From: an uncultured Tateyamaria sp.
GTDB lineage: Bacteria; Pseudomonadota; Alphaproteobacteria; Rhodobacterales; Rhodobacteraceae
Assembly (NCBI RefSeq): GCF_947503385.1
Contig: NZ_CANNDO010000001.1
Location: forward strand, 558,001-622,000
Reading direction: 5' to 3'
DNA length: 64,000 nt
Position 1 is the first letter of the stretch. Every line of letters begins with the position of its first letter. Positions 26,566 to 35,680 of this stretch are shown here, piece by piece. The position numbers and the translations under genes are program-made. The notes under the pieces are model-generated. The model ran no database searches. It was not told the origin of the DNA and saw only the letters and a list, made by a program, of their open reading frames with translations.

Positions 26566-27303
26566 CTTTCGTTTGATAAGCGCCGTCACTTCGATTGAGA
26601 GCGCATCTGCTTCGCTCTTGAGCTTGTCAAAGTGCTGCGTTTCTTCGCCAGTCCAAACCACCTCAGCGCGGCGTGATTGCGTTTCGGCTATGTGGTTGTA
26701 ATTCTCTGGTGAAGCCCAGAAGCACCGTCTGCAAATGTCAGGATTGTGCTTCTCAATTAGATTATCGCAATGTTCGCATGACCAACTTTTTGCCCGGTTT
26801 GAGGAGGCATCGAGCAGCATGAATTCCTTTGGATCGAGCGAGGCGTTTCCGTTGGCATCGCCGATGACTTCATAGGGAATGCGATGGTCTATTTGCAAGT
26901 ATCGCTCGTCTAGCGGCTCACCCGTGAAGGCATCTTTCGCGCCGTACGTTTCGATCAGTTCTTGCTTGAATTTCTTTGAGAATGCCTTGCGGCCACCTAT
27001 CCGACCCCGCTTGATCTTCGATACGTCATCGAAGGTGTAAGCACCCATCCTGCGGCCAGTCTTTGGGCTAGTGACGCTATGGGTTATCAAAGGAATGCCG
27101 TTTTCGCGCACGTCGCGGATTGCGCGGGGCGGGTGATCGTACCCGTACAGTTCGCTCAGCTCTTCATTGGTGATAATGCCATGTTCCAAGATATGGTCGA
27201 TCACAGTTCGGGCGCGCTTTGCATCGACGCTTTCGCAAAGCGCCAGCAGCACGAGGTCGATTGCAGAACGAGGGGTGCGCTTAATCTTGTCGAGGTCAGC
27301 CAT
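26554..27303 (-). CDS. HNH-type restriction endonuclease
   Basis: This 249-residue protein is the likely cutting partner of the neighbouring methylase. An N-terminal winged-helix-like part (residues 10-60, VIDHILEHGIITNEELSELYGY) precedes the HNH-like metal site around LQIDHRIPYEV (Asp139-His140) and a later LLDASSNRAKS segment with a conserved Asn. A C-terminal zinc knuckle uses CEHC and CRRC (Cys176, Cys179, Cys191 and Cys194). The ATG at 27303 overlaps the controller gene by 8 bases, so regulator and nuclease are co-transcribed. Restriction activity is an inference. Confidence 0.7.
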   Translation of the reverse strand: MADLDKIKRTPRSAIDLVLLALCESVDAKRARTVIDHILEHGIITNEELSELYGYDHPPRAIRDVRENGIPLITHSVTSPKTGRRMGAYTFDDVSKIKRGRIGGRKAFSKKFKQELIETYGAKDAFTGEPLDERYLQIDHRIPYEVIGDANGNASLDPKEFMLLDASSNRAKSWSCEHCDNLIEKHNPDICRRCFWASPENYNHIAETQSRRAEVVWTGEETQHFDKLKSEADALSIEVTALIKRKLRE

Positions 27304-27532
27304 CTTCACTCAACAAGTCAGCGGGTTCAACGCCCAGATGTTTCGCCAGAGCTTCGAGGGTCGAGACGGTGATATTGCGTTCGGAGCGCTCGATTGAGCC
27401 GATGTAGGTGCGATGATAACCGCACAAGTCGGCAAACTCCTCTTGAGACAATCCCATGCGGAGGCGACGCTTGCGCACATTGGCGGCAATAACCTCTTGT
27501 AAATGCGATATGTTTTTGGAGAGTTCAGTCAT
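27296..27532 (-). CDS. Controller-type helix-turn-helix regulator of the restriction module
   Basis: The 78-residue protein is a single XRE-type helix-turn-helix domain with LRMGLSQEEFADLCGYHRTYIGSIERSERNI and the C-terminal helix pattern typical of C proteins. These delay nuclease production until the methylase has acted. It sits upstream of the nuclease in one operon and its stop overlaps the nuclease start. No ribosome site is seen before the ATG, as in C genes that are translated from leaderless mRNA. A candidate operator lies 23-48 bases upstream. Confidence 0.75.
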   Translation of the reverse strand: MTELSKNISHLQEVIAANVRKRRLRMGLSQEEFADLCGYHRTYIGSIERSERNITVSTLEALAKHLGVEPADLLSEDG

Positions 27533-27554
27533 CGTACCATCTGAGGCATCTGAT

Positions 27555-27580
27555 GACTTTTGGTCTACAGACTATTGCTA
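27555..27580. promoter_or_regulatory. Candidate C-box operator of the restriction module
   Basis: An 11-base half site (GACTTTTGGTC) is followed by four bases and a second, weaker half (GACTATTGCTA). This resembles the paired half sites bound by controller proteins (general form GACT-N3-AGTC). It lies 23-48 bases before the controller start. The second half is imperfect, so the call is tentative. Confidence 0.35.
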
Positions 27581-27895
27581 GCTACGCGCATTTGTTCACA
27601 TCAACACCGTTCTAAACAGTGATGTCATCTTGGTGCGTAATTCTTGACGTCGCACCGGCAACCGGCGGCCCCAAAAACCCAGGTGTCAAGCGGCGGAGCA
27701 AAATTCAGGTGCGCAATTGGCACCGCGAAACCTGCACTTCGCAACTTTGAGTTATCCAGTGTCTGAGCATAGCTACGGTCCGACGTGGTGATTTGACCGG
27801 GTATAAGGCAGGGTTCCACCCCATCATGACGGGCAAATTGCACATACTACACCCTGCCCAAAACACCCCCAAACCCTAACAAATCCTAAATCCGT

Positions 27896-27947
27896 CTCTG
27901 TAACCCATTGATTTTCCGTACCCCAATCCCTGTCCCATGCCGGGACA
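27896..27947. repeat. 52-base intergenic element, copy A
   Basis: A 20-base core (begins CTCTGTAACC, ends TTGATTTT) is followed by exactly 15 variable bases and then a palindrome of the form TGTCCC-N5-GGGACA. The same arrangement recurs at 55766-55817. The function is unknown. Confidence 0.55.
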
Positions 27948-27969
27948 GCAGAGTCTTTCTCCGGGCCCA

Positions 27970-29349
27970 TCACCCCGCCAGCGCAACCGCGGCACTGGTT
28001 TTTTCAGGCCACGTGACCAGCAAAATCGCGCATCCCGTGACCTCCCGCGCCGCAATTTCCGCCGCCAAAGTCCCCACCGTCGCCGAAAAGTGCCGCTCCG
28101 AATCCTTGGACACATCCACACAAATATCCACCGGACAATCCGCCGGCATCCCCCGCCCCAGCCAGTCCAAAGCCAGCCGCGAAGCCTGCCCCACAGACAT
28201 ATAAAGCGCCGTCGTCGTCCCCGGCCCCGACAGCCGGGTCGCGTCCGGCAGCGCATCCTCCGCCCGCCCCGTTCCCGTCGCCAGAACCAGCGTGTTGGCC
28301 ACGCCCCGCTCCGTCAGGGACCGTCCCAGCCGCGCCCCCGCCGCAGAGGCCGCCGTCACTCCCGGCACCACCTCAACCGGGATGCCCGCCGCCCGCGCCG
28401 CCGCGATCTCTTCGCCCGCGCGCCCGAAAATACCGGGATCGCCCGACTTGAGCCGCACCACACGCCGCCCGCGCGCCGCCTCTGCCACGATCATGCCGTT
28501 GATCCGATCCTGCGGCCACGCGTGCGCGCCCACATGCTTGCCGACGAACACCCGCTCCGCATCGCGCCGCGCCAATTCCAGCACGTCCGCGTCCACCAGC
28601 CGGTCATAAAACACCACGTCCGCCTCCTGTAGTCGCTCCACCGCGCGCAGGGTCAGCAGATCGCGTGCGCCCGGCCCCGCCCCAACAAGGCTGATCGACC
28701 CCGCCGCCGTCTGATCCGGCGCCCCGCCTGCCGCGATGGCGGCCTTGATCGCTGATGACGCCTCCCGTTCCGCGCCGCGCACCCACATGTCCCGCACCGG
28801 CCCTTTGAACACCCACGCCCAGAACGGTCGCCGTCCCGTCCGCGGGACATGCCGGGTCACCGCAGGACGGAGCCGCCCCGCAAGCGCAGCCAGACCACCC
28901 AGCGTCCGGGGCAACATCTGTTCCAGCTTTGTCTTGATCTCGCGGGTCAGCACGGGTGCCGTCCCCTCGCTGCCAATGGCGATGACAATGGGGTCGCGGT
29001 CGACGATGGCGGGAGTGGTCATATCGCACAGCGCAGGCTGGTCCACGACATTCACGGGGCAGCGCGCCGCTTTGGCCAAAGCGTGCGCCGCCGCATCCAG
29101 ACCCGGACATCCCGTACCCACGAAACCCATCGCCGCCCCGTCAAACACATCCGCGGACAGCGCGGATACGTGCCGGGCCCGACCCCGGTCCACCAAGGCG
29201 CGCAGTTCATCATCAAGCCGGTCCGCGACCAGCACCAAATCTGCATCCGTCTTGAGCAGCAGTCGCGCCTTTTGCGCGGCCTGTTCGCCGCCGCCCACGA
29301 TGATCACGCGGCGTCCTGTCGTGCGGATGAACATGGGAAAGGCTTGCAT
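27970..29349 (-). CDS. cysG: Siroheme synthase CysG (bifunctional)
   Basis: CysG makes siroheme, the cofactor of nitrite reductase NirB. The 459-residue protein has an N-terminal dehydrogenase/ferrochelatase part (GRRVIIVGGGEQAAQKARLLL near residue 11). A C-terminal uroporphyrinogen-III methyltransferase part has VGAGPGARDLLTLRAVE, VFVGKHVGAH and RLKSGDPGIFGRAGEE. The ATG at 29349 has an AAGGAG ribosome site. It is the last gene of the leftward nas cluster, matching the siroheme demand of nirB. Confidence 0.93.
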   Translation of the reverse strand: MQAFPMFIRTTGRRVIIVGGGEQAAQKARLLLKTDADLVLVADRLDDELRALVDRGRARHVSALSADVFDGAAMGFVGTGCPGLDAAAHALAKAARCPVNVVDQPALCDMTTPAIVDRDPIVIAIGSEGTAPVLTREIKTKLEQMLPRTLGGLAALAGRLRPAVTRHVPRTGRRPFWAWVFKGPVRDMWVRGAEREASSAIKAAIAAGGAPDQTAAGSISLVGAGPGARDLLTLRAVERLQEADVVFYDRLVDADVLELARRDAERVFVGKHVGAHAWPQDRINGMIVAEAARGRRVVRLKSGDPGIFGRAGEEIAAARAAGIPVEVVPGVTAASAAGARLGRSLTERGVANTLVLATGTGRAEDALPDATRLSGPGTTTALYMSVGQASRLALDWLGRGMPADCPVDICVDVSKDSERHFSATVGTLAAEIAAREVTGCAILLVTWPEKTSAAVALAG

Positions 29350-29363
29350 GGCGTGTCTCCTTG

Positions 29364-30293
29364 TCAGGCGGCCTTGGCAGCGAGGTGTGCGTCCCAAAGT
29401 GCGCGCGGATCATCCGACGTACCGAGGGTGTCAAAGGCCAAAGCCGCCGTGCCGGTGATGATGTCTGTGTCAAAGGCCGTTGGCGTGGCGGGGGTTAACG
29501 TGGCATCCCGACATGTGGCCAGACGGCGGGCCTCGTAATGCGCGCCGGAAAACCGCGCCTCCCACGGTGCGCCGGACCGCAGGCCAAAGCCCGTGATGTC
29601 CTTGCCCGGATGCCGTTCGAATTCGCCGCCGCCGCCCTTGATGACGGTCAGGCTCCGCCACCCGAGCAGCTGGGCCGCATCCGCCTGCAACAGTCGATAG
29701 GATGGGTGGAACACGCCCTGAACGCTTGCGGGTGCCCTGCCCGGATTCAGCATTCGGCACACCGTATTGACGCAGGAACGCAGCCCGAGGACGGCGCGCA
29801 GGTTCAGGAGGTGAAACAGCGCCGGATGCGCGACCTCAAGCGGCAGATACACGATCCCGCTGCGGTCCAGATGCTGCGCGATGTCTTTGACTGTGCCAGC
29901 GACGGGGATGCCAGCCGCGCGCAACCCGGCGCGCACCTTGGGATCGGTGCCGTTCCAGCCGTGTACCAGCACCTTGTGACCTGCCTCAGCCACCAACCGT
30001 GCGGATAGCAAAAACCACGGGGCACCCCGCGTCCGGCCTGCGGCATAGCTTGGCCAGTCCAGATCGACACGCGGCAAACCGGCCATGTCAGCCTGCGCAG
30101 CGGCGGCCAGACCTGCAATCTCTTGCGCCGTCTCGCCCTTCATCCGCAACAGCATCAAAAGCGCGCCCACCGCTTCGGCTGCTGCATCGTCCCGGAGGAT
30201 CAGGCGCATCGCATCATGTGCCTCATCCTGCGTCAGTGACCGTGACCGACCCGGCCCGCGCCCCAATGTGCGCACGTGATCGGCGAGGGTCAT
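29364..30293 (-). CDS. TrpD-like glycosyl/phosphoribosyl transferase family protein
   Basis: The 309-residue protein resembles the TrpD2/YbiB branch of anthranilate phosphoribosyltransferase-like proteins. An N-terminal helical domain includes LTQDEAHDAMRLILRDDAAAEAVGALLMLLRMKGETAQEIAGLA. A phosphoribosyl-binding region has KVLVHGWNG-type and VIKGGGGEFERHP segments. The exact reaction is unknown; some relatives bind nucleic acid. It sits between nasA and cysG, overlapping nasA by 4 bases, as also seen in other roseobacter nitrate loci, so it is likely tied to nitrate assimilation or cofactor use. Confidence 0.65.
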   Translation of the reverse strand: MTLADHVRTLGRGPGRSRSLTQDEAHDAMRLILRDDAAAEAVGALLMLLRMKGETAQEIAGLAAAAQADMAGLPRVDLDWPSYAAGRTRGAPWFLLSARLVAEAGHKVLVHGWNGTDPKVRAGLRAAGIPVAGTVKDIAQHLDRSGIVYLPLEVAHPALFHLLNLRAVLGLRSCVNTVCRMLNPGRAPASVQGVFHPSYRLLQADAAQLLGWRSLTVIKGGGGEFERHPGKDITGFGLRSGAPWEARFSGAHYEARRLATCRDATLTPATPTAFDTDIITGTAALAFDTLGTSDDPRALWDAHLAAKAA

Positions 30294-32920
30294 TCCGCAG
30301 CCTCCCGGATGCGGACGGACTGCAATAGTTCTGCGATCTCGGGGCGGCAGGAGCCACAATTGGTGCCAGCGCCCAGTGCCGCACCAATCGCTTCGACAGA
30401 CATCAGCCCTTGGGTCTCGATTGCGCTGAGGATGGTGTTGATGCCCACGCCAAAGCAGGAACAGAGGGTCGGGCCGGGCGTCGGTACATCCGCCGCCGGG
30501 CGGCCCAGCAATACGCCGGGCGCATCGGTGCCGGGAAGGTCGGCGAGGTAGTCGCGCACAACCGCAACCGGATCAGGCGACGCAAAGAGCGCACCGATCA
30601 GCGTCCCATCCGCGTGCACCGCAATCCGGGCGACACCGCGTTTGGTGTCGATGACCGATGACAAATGTGCATTGGGCGCATCGAACATGCGGCGCGCTTC
30701 AGCCTCCCAATCGGCGATATGTGTGCGGGACGCCAGTTCTGCGCGGTAGCCTTGGGCGGCACGGGCCAGTGCCCAGTAATCGGTGTCCAGCACCATCGCC
30801 TGCCGCGACACCGCAAAGCCGTACCATGCGGCATCGTATCGGGCGACAGCCACAACGCTCGCCTTGCTCTCCGGTTGGCCGGATACGGGGTCACAGACGG
30901 CGGCGACCAGCGCGTCGATCCGTGCGGCCGGGGCCGTTTCGCCGGTCCAGTGCATGGGGGCAAACACCTGAGCGCGCTGCACGGCATCCGTAATGCGGGC
31001 GCGCAGAATGGCAGTGCCGGTGGTGCTGCTGACCTGCACGAGGTCCGCCGCCGAAATGCCATGCGCCATCGCGTCGTCTGGGTGGATATCAAGGAACGGC
31101 TCGGCCAGGTGCGCCGACAGTCGCGGGCTGAGGCCAGAGCGGGTCATGGTGTGCCATTGGTCGCGCACGCGCCCGGTGTTCAGGCGGAAAGGAAAGCGCG
31201 GAGACGCCTTGGCCGCCGGGGGGGTCCACGTCACCGGCAGCATCCGCGCCTTGCCGTCGGGGTGAAAGAACTGCCCGTCAGCAAAGAACCGGCCACCCTG
31301 ACATGCGGGTGTGATCGGCCAGCGTTGCGGCGACAGGTCAGCATATTCGCCGTCGCTCAGGTCTGCGAGGCCCGAGATATCAAAGTCGCGCCCGAACTGC
31401 CCTGCAATGCCTGACAGCGTGGCATACTCGCGCAAGATCTCGGCCGCGTTGGCGTAGTCAAAGGCTTTGGCAAAGCCCATGCGGCGACCCACCTCCGACA
31501 GGATATCCCAATCGTCCCGTGCGTCTCCGGGTGCGGGCAGCACCCGGCGCTGACGGCTGATCGTGCGGTCGGAATTGGTGACGGTGCCTTCTTTCTCTGC
31601 CCATGCGGTGGCAGGCAACACGACCTCGGCCAGTCGTGCGGTATCGGTGTGGGCGGTGATGTCGCTGACCACAGTAAAAGGGCAGGCGGCAATGGCGTCG
31701 CGCACGGCATCTGCTTCGGGCATGGACACGGCGGGGTTGGTGTGGATGATCCACAGCGCCTTGATCCGACCGTCCGCTACCGCACGGAACATGTCCACGG
31801 CCTTGAGCCCCGGGGCATCCGGCACCGCAGGCGCCCCCCAAAAGTCCCGGACCGCCGCGCGGTGGTCGGCGTTTTCGAGGTCCATATGACAGGCCAGCAT
31901 ATTGGCCAGCCCACCCACCTCGCGCCCACCCATCGCGTTGGGCTGGCCGGTCACCGACAGCGGCCCGCATCCCGGCGTACCGATCCGACCCGTAGCGAGG
32001 TGACAATTGAGGATCGCGTTCACCTTGTCCGACCCGGAGGTCGACTGGTTCACGCCTTGGCTATAGATCGTCACAACCTTGTCGGTCCGCATCCACAGCG
32101 CGCAAAACGCTGCGATCTCGGCTTCGGTCAGTCCGGTTGGTGCAACGCTATCGGACTGTGCGGCGCGCAGTGTCGCGTCAAAGCCGTGGGTCCGGTCGAT
32201 GAACGCCTTGTCCAGCGCGCCGCCTTCATGCAGCGTCACCAGCAGCCGGTTGAACAACGCCACGTCGCTGCCCGGTTGCAGCGCCAGATGCAAGTCGGCC
32301 CCGTCACAGCTGGCCGTGCGGCGCGGATCGATCACAACGATCTTGGTGCCCCGCGCCGCCCGTGCGGCAAGCAGCCGCTGGTACAGCACAGGATGACACC
32401 ACGCGAGGTTCGACCCCACCAGCACCACCAGATCCGCCTCATCGAGGTCTTCGTAGGTGCCCGGCACCGTGTCGCTGCCAAAGGCGCGCTTGTGCCCCGC
32501 CACGGACGAGGCCATGCACAGGCGCGAATTTGTGTCGATATTGGCCGAGCCGATAAACCCTTTCATCAGCTTGTTGGCGACGTAGTAATCCTCGGTCAGC
32601 AACTGGCCCGACACATAAAACGCGGCACCGTCGGGCCCGTGCTCCGCAATCGTTTGCGTGAACCTGTCTGCAACCTGCTGCAATGCTGTGTCCCAACCCA
32701 CATCCTGCCCGTTCACACGCGGGGTCAGCAGGCGCTGTTCCAGCCCCACCGTCTCGCCCAATGCGGCACCTTTGGAACAAAGCCGCCCGAAATTCGCCGG
32801 GTGCGCAGGGTCGCCACGCACGTCCAGACCGCCATGCCCGTCGGGGCGCAACAGCACGCCGCAGCCCACCCCGCAATAAGGACAGGTGGAGCGTGTTTCA
32901 GGCAGGCCGGTGCCGTCCAT
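30290..32920 (-). CDS. nasA: Assimilatory nitrate reductase catalytic subunit NasA
   Basis: NasA reduces nitrate to nitrite in the cytoplasm. The 876-residue protein begins with a [4Fe-4S] motif (CPYCGVGCGV and then RLCSKGAA). The molybdopterin-guanine-dinucleotide domains follow (GSNLAWCHPVLYQRLLAA and the PNAMGGREVGGLA segment). It ends with a BFD-like [2Fe-2S] domain (LCSCFGVG and NCGSC), a feature of NasA-type enzymes that take electrons within the same chain. The ATG at 32920 shares one base with the nirD stop. Confidence 0.94.
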   Translation of the reverse strand: MDGTGLPETRSTCPYCGVGCGVLLRPDGHGGLDVRGDPAHPANFGRLCSKGAALGETVGLEQRLLTPRVNGQDVGWDTALQQVADRFTQTIAEHGPDGAAFYVSGQLLTEDYYVANKLMKGFIGSANIDTNSRLCMASSVAGHKRAFGSDTVPGTYEDLDEADLVVLVGSNLAWCHPVLYQRLLAARAARGTKIVVIDPRRTASCDGADLHLALQPGSDVALFNRLLVTLHEGGALDKAFIDRTHGFDATLRAAQSDSVAPTGLTEAEIAAFCALWMRTDKVVTIYSQGVNQSTSGSDKVNAILNCHLATGRIGTPGCGPLSVTGQPNAMGGREVGGLANMLACHMDLENADHRAAVRDFWGAPAVPDAPGLKAVDMFRAVADGRIKALWIIHTNPAVSMPEADAVRDAIAACPFTVVSDITAHTDTARLAEVVLPATAWAEKEGTVTNSDRTISRQRRVLPAPGDARDDWDILSEVGRRMGFAKAFDYANAAEILREYATLSGIAGQFGRDFDISGLADLSDGEYADLSPQRWPITPACQGGRFFADGQFFHPDGKARMLPVTWTPPAAKASPRFPFRLNTGRVRDQWHTMTRSGLSPRLSAHLAEPFLDIHPDDAMAHGISAADLVQVSSTTGTAILRARITDAVQRAQVFAPMHWTGETAPAARIDALVAAVCDPVSGQPESKASVVAVARYDAAWYGFAVSRQAMVLDTDYWALARAAQGYRAELASRTHIADWEAEARRMFDAPNAHLSSVIDTKRGVARIAVHADGTLIGALFASPDPVAVVRDYLADLPGTDAPGVLLGRPAADVPTPGPTLCSCFGVGINTILSAIETQGLMSVEAIGAALGAGTNCGSCRPEIAELLQSVRIREAAE

Positions 32921-33249
32921 CACGCGGCACTCCGCGTGGCCAGTTTGTGCGCGTCGATCAGGACACGCCCGGCCTCGACACGCACGGGAAAGGTCGTGAT
33001 AGCACCGTCCTCGCCCCGCGCCTGCCCGGTGTTCAGATCGAAAACCCAGTTGTGCAGCGGGCAGGTGACGGATTGACCGTGCACGATCCCTTCGGACAGC
33101 GGACCGCCCTTGTGCGGGCAGGTGTCCGTCGCGGCAAACACTTCGTCCGTGCCGGTACGAAAGACCGCGACACAGCCCAAAGCCGTCTTGATCTTGCGCG
33201 CGCCGCGCAGGGGGATGTCGTCAATGGGGCCGATATCAATCCAGCTCAT
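32920..33249 (-). CDS. nirD: Nitrite reductase small subunit NirD
   Basis: NirD is the small partner of NADH-dependent nitrite reductase. The 109-residue protein is a Rieske-type [2Fe-2S] domain with the ligand motifs CPHKGG and CPLHNW, both intact. The ATG at 33249 has a GGAGG ribosome site and overlaps the nirB stop by 4 bases. Confidence 0.94.
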   Translation of the reverse strand: MSWIDIGPIDDIPLRGARKIKTALGCVAVFRTGTDEVFAATDTCPHKGGPLSEGIVHGQSVTCPLHNWVFDLNTGQARGEDGAITTFPVRVEAGRVLIDAHKLATRSAA

Positions 33250-35675
33250 TCCGCCGCCTCCAATGTCAGGTCCGCCAGCGGCTGATACCGTTGCGCCTGT
33301 TGAGCATGTTCCGCCCACGGGTCCTTGCGGTAGATGGACTGGCTCTGCTCGAACGCGGCGATCAGGCGTGCGCGTTCATCAAGGTCCGCGATGCGTTCCT
33401 GCACCCACTCGAGCCCCACTTTGGCGACCCATTTGTACGGTCGGTCGAGGTATTTGGCATTTTCGCGATACAGCTGGACAAAGGCGACCGTGACGTCGAT
33501 GGCCTCGGCCTCCGTGGCGACATCGCACAACCGCTCCGTCTCTTTCACGTCCATGCCCGCAGCGCCGGCCACGCCGACCTGATACCCGCCGTCGACACAG
33601 ATGATGCCCACGTCTTTGCAGGTCGCCTCGGCACAATTGCGGGGGCAACCGGACACGCCCAGCTTGACCTTATGCGGGGTCCACGAGCCCCACAGCGCCT
33701 GTTCCAGCTTGATGCCCAGACCGGTGGAATCCTGCGTGCCAAAGCGGCAGTGATCCGTGCCCACGCAGGTTTTGACCGTGCGCAGCCCCTTGGAATAGGC
33801 GTGGCCCGACACCAGCCCCGCTTTGTTCAGGTCCGCCCAGATAAAGGGCAGGTCCTCACCCCTGACACCCAGCAGGTCGATGCGCTGCCCGCCGGTGACC
33901 TTGACCGTGGGCACGTTGTATTTGTCAGCCGCATCCGCGATAGCGCGCAGCTCGTTCGGGTTGGTGATCCCGCCCCACATGCGCGGCACAACGCTGAACG
34001 TGCCGTCCTTCTGGATGTTGGCGTGCTTGCGCTCGTTGACGAACCGGCTTTGTGGGTCGTCCTGATATTCCAGCGGCCAATCGGCGAGCAGGTAGAAATT
34101 CACCGCAGGGCGGCACACATGACAGCCATTGGGCGTCGTCCACCCCAGTTCCTGCCAGACGGCTGCCTGGCTTTTTAGTTCCCTGCTCTTGATCAGCCGC
34201 CGCACGTCCTCGTGCGTCAGGTCACAGCAGCCGCAAATGGGCTGCGCCGTGGGCATCTGGAAATCGTCGCCCAAGGTGACCTGCAACAGCTGTTCCACCA
34301 ATCCGGTGCAGGTGCCGCAGGATGCCGACGCCTTGGTCGTGGCCTTGACCGCGGCCAGATCGGACGCACCCCCGGCGATGGCGTCGACGATGGTGCCCTT
34401 GCAAATGCCGTTGCAGCCGCAAATTTCCGCCTCAGGCGGCAATGCTGCAACGGCTGAGAGAGGGTCCACAGCGGCACCCCCCTGAAAGGCCGGACCAAAG
34501 ATCAGCGTCTCGCGCATCTCGTCGATGTTGGTGCCGTCCTTGATCAGTTGAAAGAACCAGTTGCCGTCGGCGGTGTCGCCGTACATGACCGCCCCCACCA
34601 GCCTGTCCTCTTCGATCACGAGGCGCTTGTAGATGCCCTTGGCCGGGTCGCGCAGCACGATGTCCTCGCGTCCCGCGCCCTCGGCAAAGTCACCGGCGCT
34701 AAAGAGGTCGCAGCCCGTCACCTTGAGCTTGGTGGACAGCGTCTTTTGCCGGAACGTTGCCGCGTCGCCCAGCAACGTCTGCGCCAATACCTTGGCCTGA
34801 TCATAAAGCGGCGCGACGAGACCGAACAAAGCGCCGTCATGTTCCACGCACTCGCCCACGGCGAACACATCCGCGTCCGAGGTGCACATGTGATCGTCCA
34901 CATGGATGCCCTTGCCGACGGCAAGGCCAGCCTCTTGCGCCAGTGCCACGTTTGGCCGGATGCCCACGGCCATGACCAAGAGATCACAGGGCAGTTCCGT
35001 GCCGTCGTCCAGCATCAGCGCGCGCACCTTGCCGTCCCGCCCGGCGATCTCTTTCGAGTTCGCTTGCAGCTTGACGGTGATGCCTTTGGCCTCCAGCGAT
35101 TTCTTCAGCAGATAGCCCGCCGCCTCGTCCAACTGCCGCTCCATCAGGTGGCCCATGATATGGACCACAGTGACGTCTGCACCGCGTGCCGCCATGCCTG
35201 CCGCGGCCTCCAGACCCAGCAGACCGCCGCCGATCACGACAACTTTGTTGCCGGAACCCATCTGCATCATCCGTTCGGTGTCTTCGAGGTCGCGATACGC
35301 GATCACACCGTCAAGGTCATGGCCGGGCAGGGGGATCATGAAGGGGTTCGACCCGGTGCCAAAGATCAGCTTGTCATATGGCACCGCGCCTTTTTCGCCG
35401 GTCACGACCTTCTGGTCGCGGTCGATGCCCACGACCCGCTCGCCAAAACGGCAGGTGACATTGTGCGCGGCGTACCAGTCGTCGTCATGGGTGACGATAT
35501 CCGCATAGGTCTGGTCGCCCGCCAGCACGGGGCTCAGCATGATGCGGTTGTAGTTTCCGCGTGGTTCGGCGTTGAACAGAGTGATGTCAAAGGCCCCCGG
35601 GGCCGCCTCCACCAGATGTTCGATCACCCGCCCTGACGCCATGCCCGCGCCAATGATCACGAGTTTTTCCGTCAT
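33246..35675 (-). CDS. nirB: NADH-dependent nitrite reductase large subunit NirB
   Basis: NirB reduces nitrite to ammonium using NADH. The 809-residue protein has an N-terminal FAD/NAD part (KLVIIGAGMASGRVIEHL, and GGGLLGLEAAAGMAARGADVTVVH). Two BFD-type iron-sulfur motifs follow (CGCNGICKG and CGTCTGLVE). The C-terminal siroheme/[4Fe-4S] domain has GTDHCRFGTQDS and GVSGCPRNCAEATCKD. The ATG at 35675 has GGAG at a good distance; a GTG nine bases earlier would sit on the ribosome site. It lies just after the ABC-transporter gene. Confidence 0.96.
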   Translation of the reverse strand: MTEKLVIIGAGMASGRVIEHLVEAAPGAFDITLFNAEPRGNYNRIMLSPVLAGDQTYADIVTHDDDWYAAHNVTCRFGERVVGIDRDQKVVTGEKGAVPYDKLIFGTGSNPFMIPLPGHDLDGVIAYRDLEDTERMMQMGSGNKVVVIGGGLLGLEAAAGMAARGADVTVVHIMGHLMERQLDEAAGYLLKKSLEAKGITVKLQANSKEIAGRDGKVRALMLDDGTELPCDLLVMAVGIRPNVALAQEAGLAVGKGIHVDDHMCTSDADVFAVGECVEHDGALFGLVAPLYDQAKVLAQTLLGDAATFRQKTLSTKLKVTGCDLFSAGDFAEGAGREDIVLRDPAKGIYKRLVIEEDRLVGAVMYGDTADGNWFFQLIKDGTNIDEMRETLIFGPAFQGGAAVDPLSAVAALPPEAEICGCNGICKGTIVDAIAGGASDLAAVKATTKASASCGTCTGLVEQLLQVTLGDDFQMPTAQPICGCCDLTHEDVRRLIKSRELKSQAAVWQELGWTTPNGCHVCRPAVNFYLLADWPLEYQDDPQSRFVNERKHANIQKDGTFSVVPRMWGGITNPNELRAIADAADKYNVPTVKVTGGQRIDLLGVRGEDLPFIWADLNKAGLVSGHAYSKGLRTVKTCVGTDHCRFGTQDSTGLGIKLEQALWGSWTPHKVKLGVSGCPRNCAEATCKDVGIICVDGGYQVGVAGAAGMDVKETERLCDVATEAEAIDVTVAFVQLYRENAKYLDRPYKWVAKVGLEWVQERIADLDERARLIAAFEQSQSIYRKDPWAEHAQQAQRYQPLADLTLEAAE

Positions 35676-35680
35676 CGCTT

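Larger units (their letters stand above)
27533..27969. other. Gene-free gap between the restriction module and cysG
   Basis: I find no credible gene here. The gap holds the candidate controller box near its left end and, near its right end, copy A of a 52-base intergenic element also found at 55766. A 72-residue open frame on the minus strand (27625-27843) has no recognisable features and no ribosome site. Confidence 0.5.

Noticed and set aside
27625-27843. A 72-residue minus-strand frame and an IS-end-like look of nearby sequence
   Set aside because: No transposase, no clear terminal inverted repeats and no ribosome site; not enough for a gene or mobile element.
31649-33076. A 475-residue open frame antisense to nasA and nirD
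   Set aside because: nasA and nirD have intact cofactor motifs on the other strand; this frame is Arg/His/Gln-rich, typical of a shadow.
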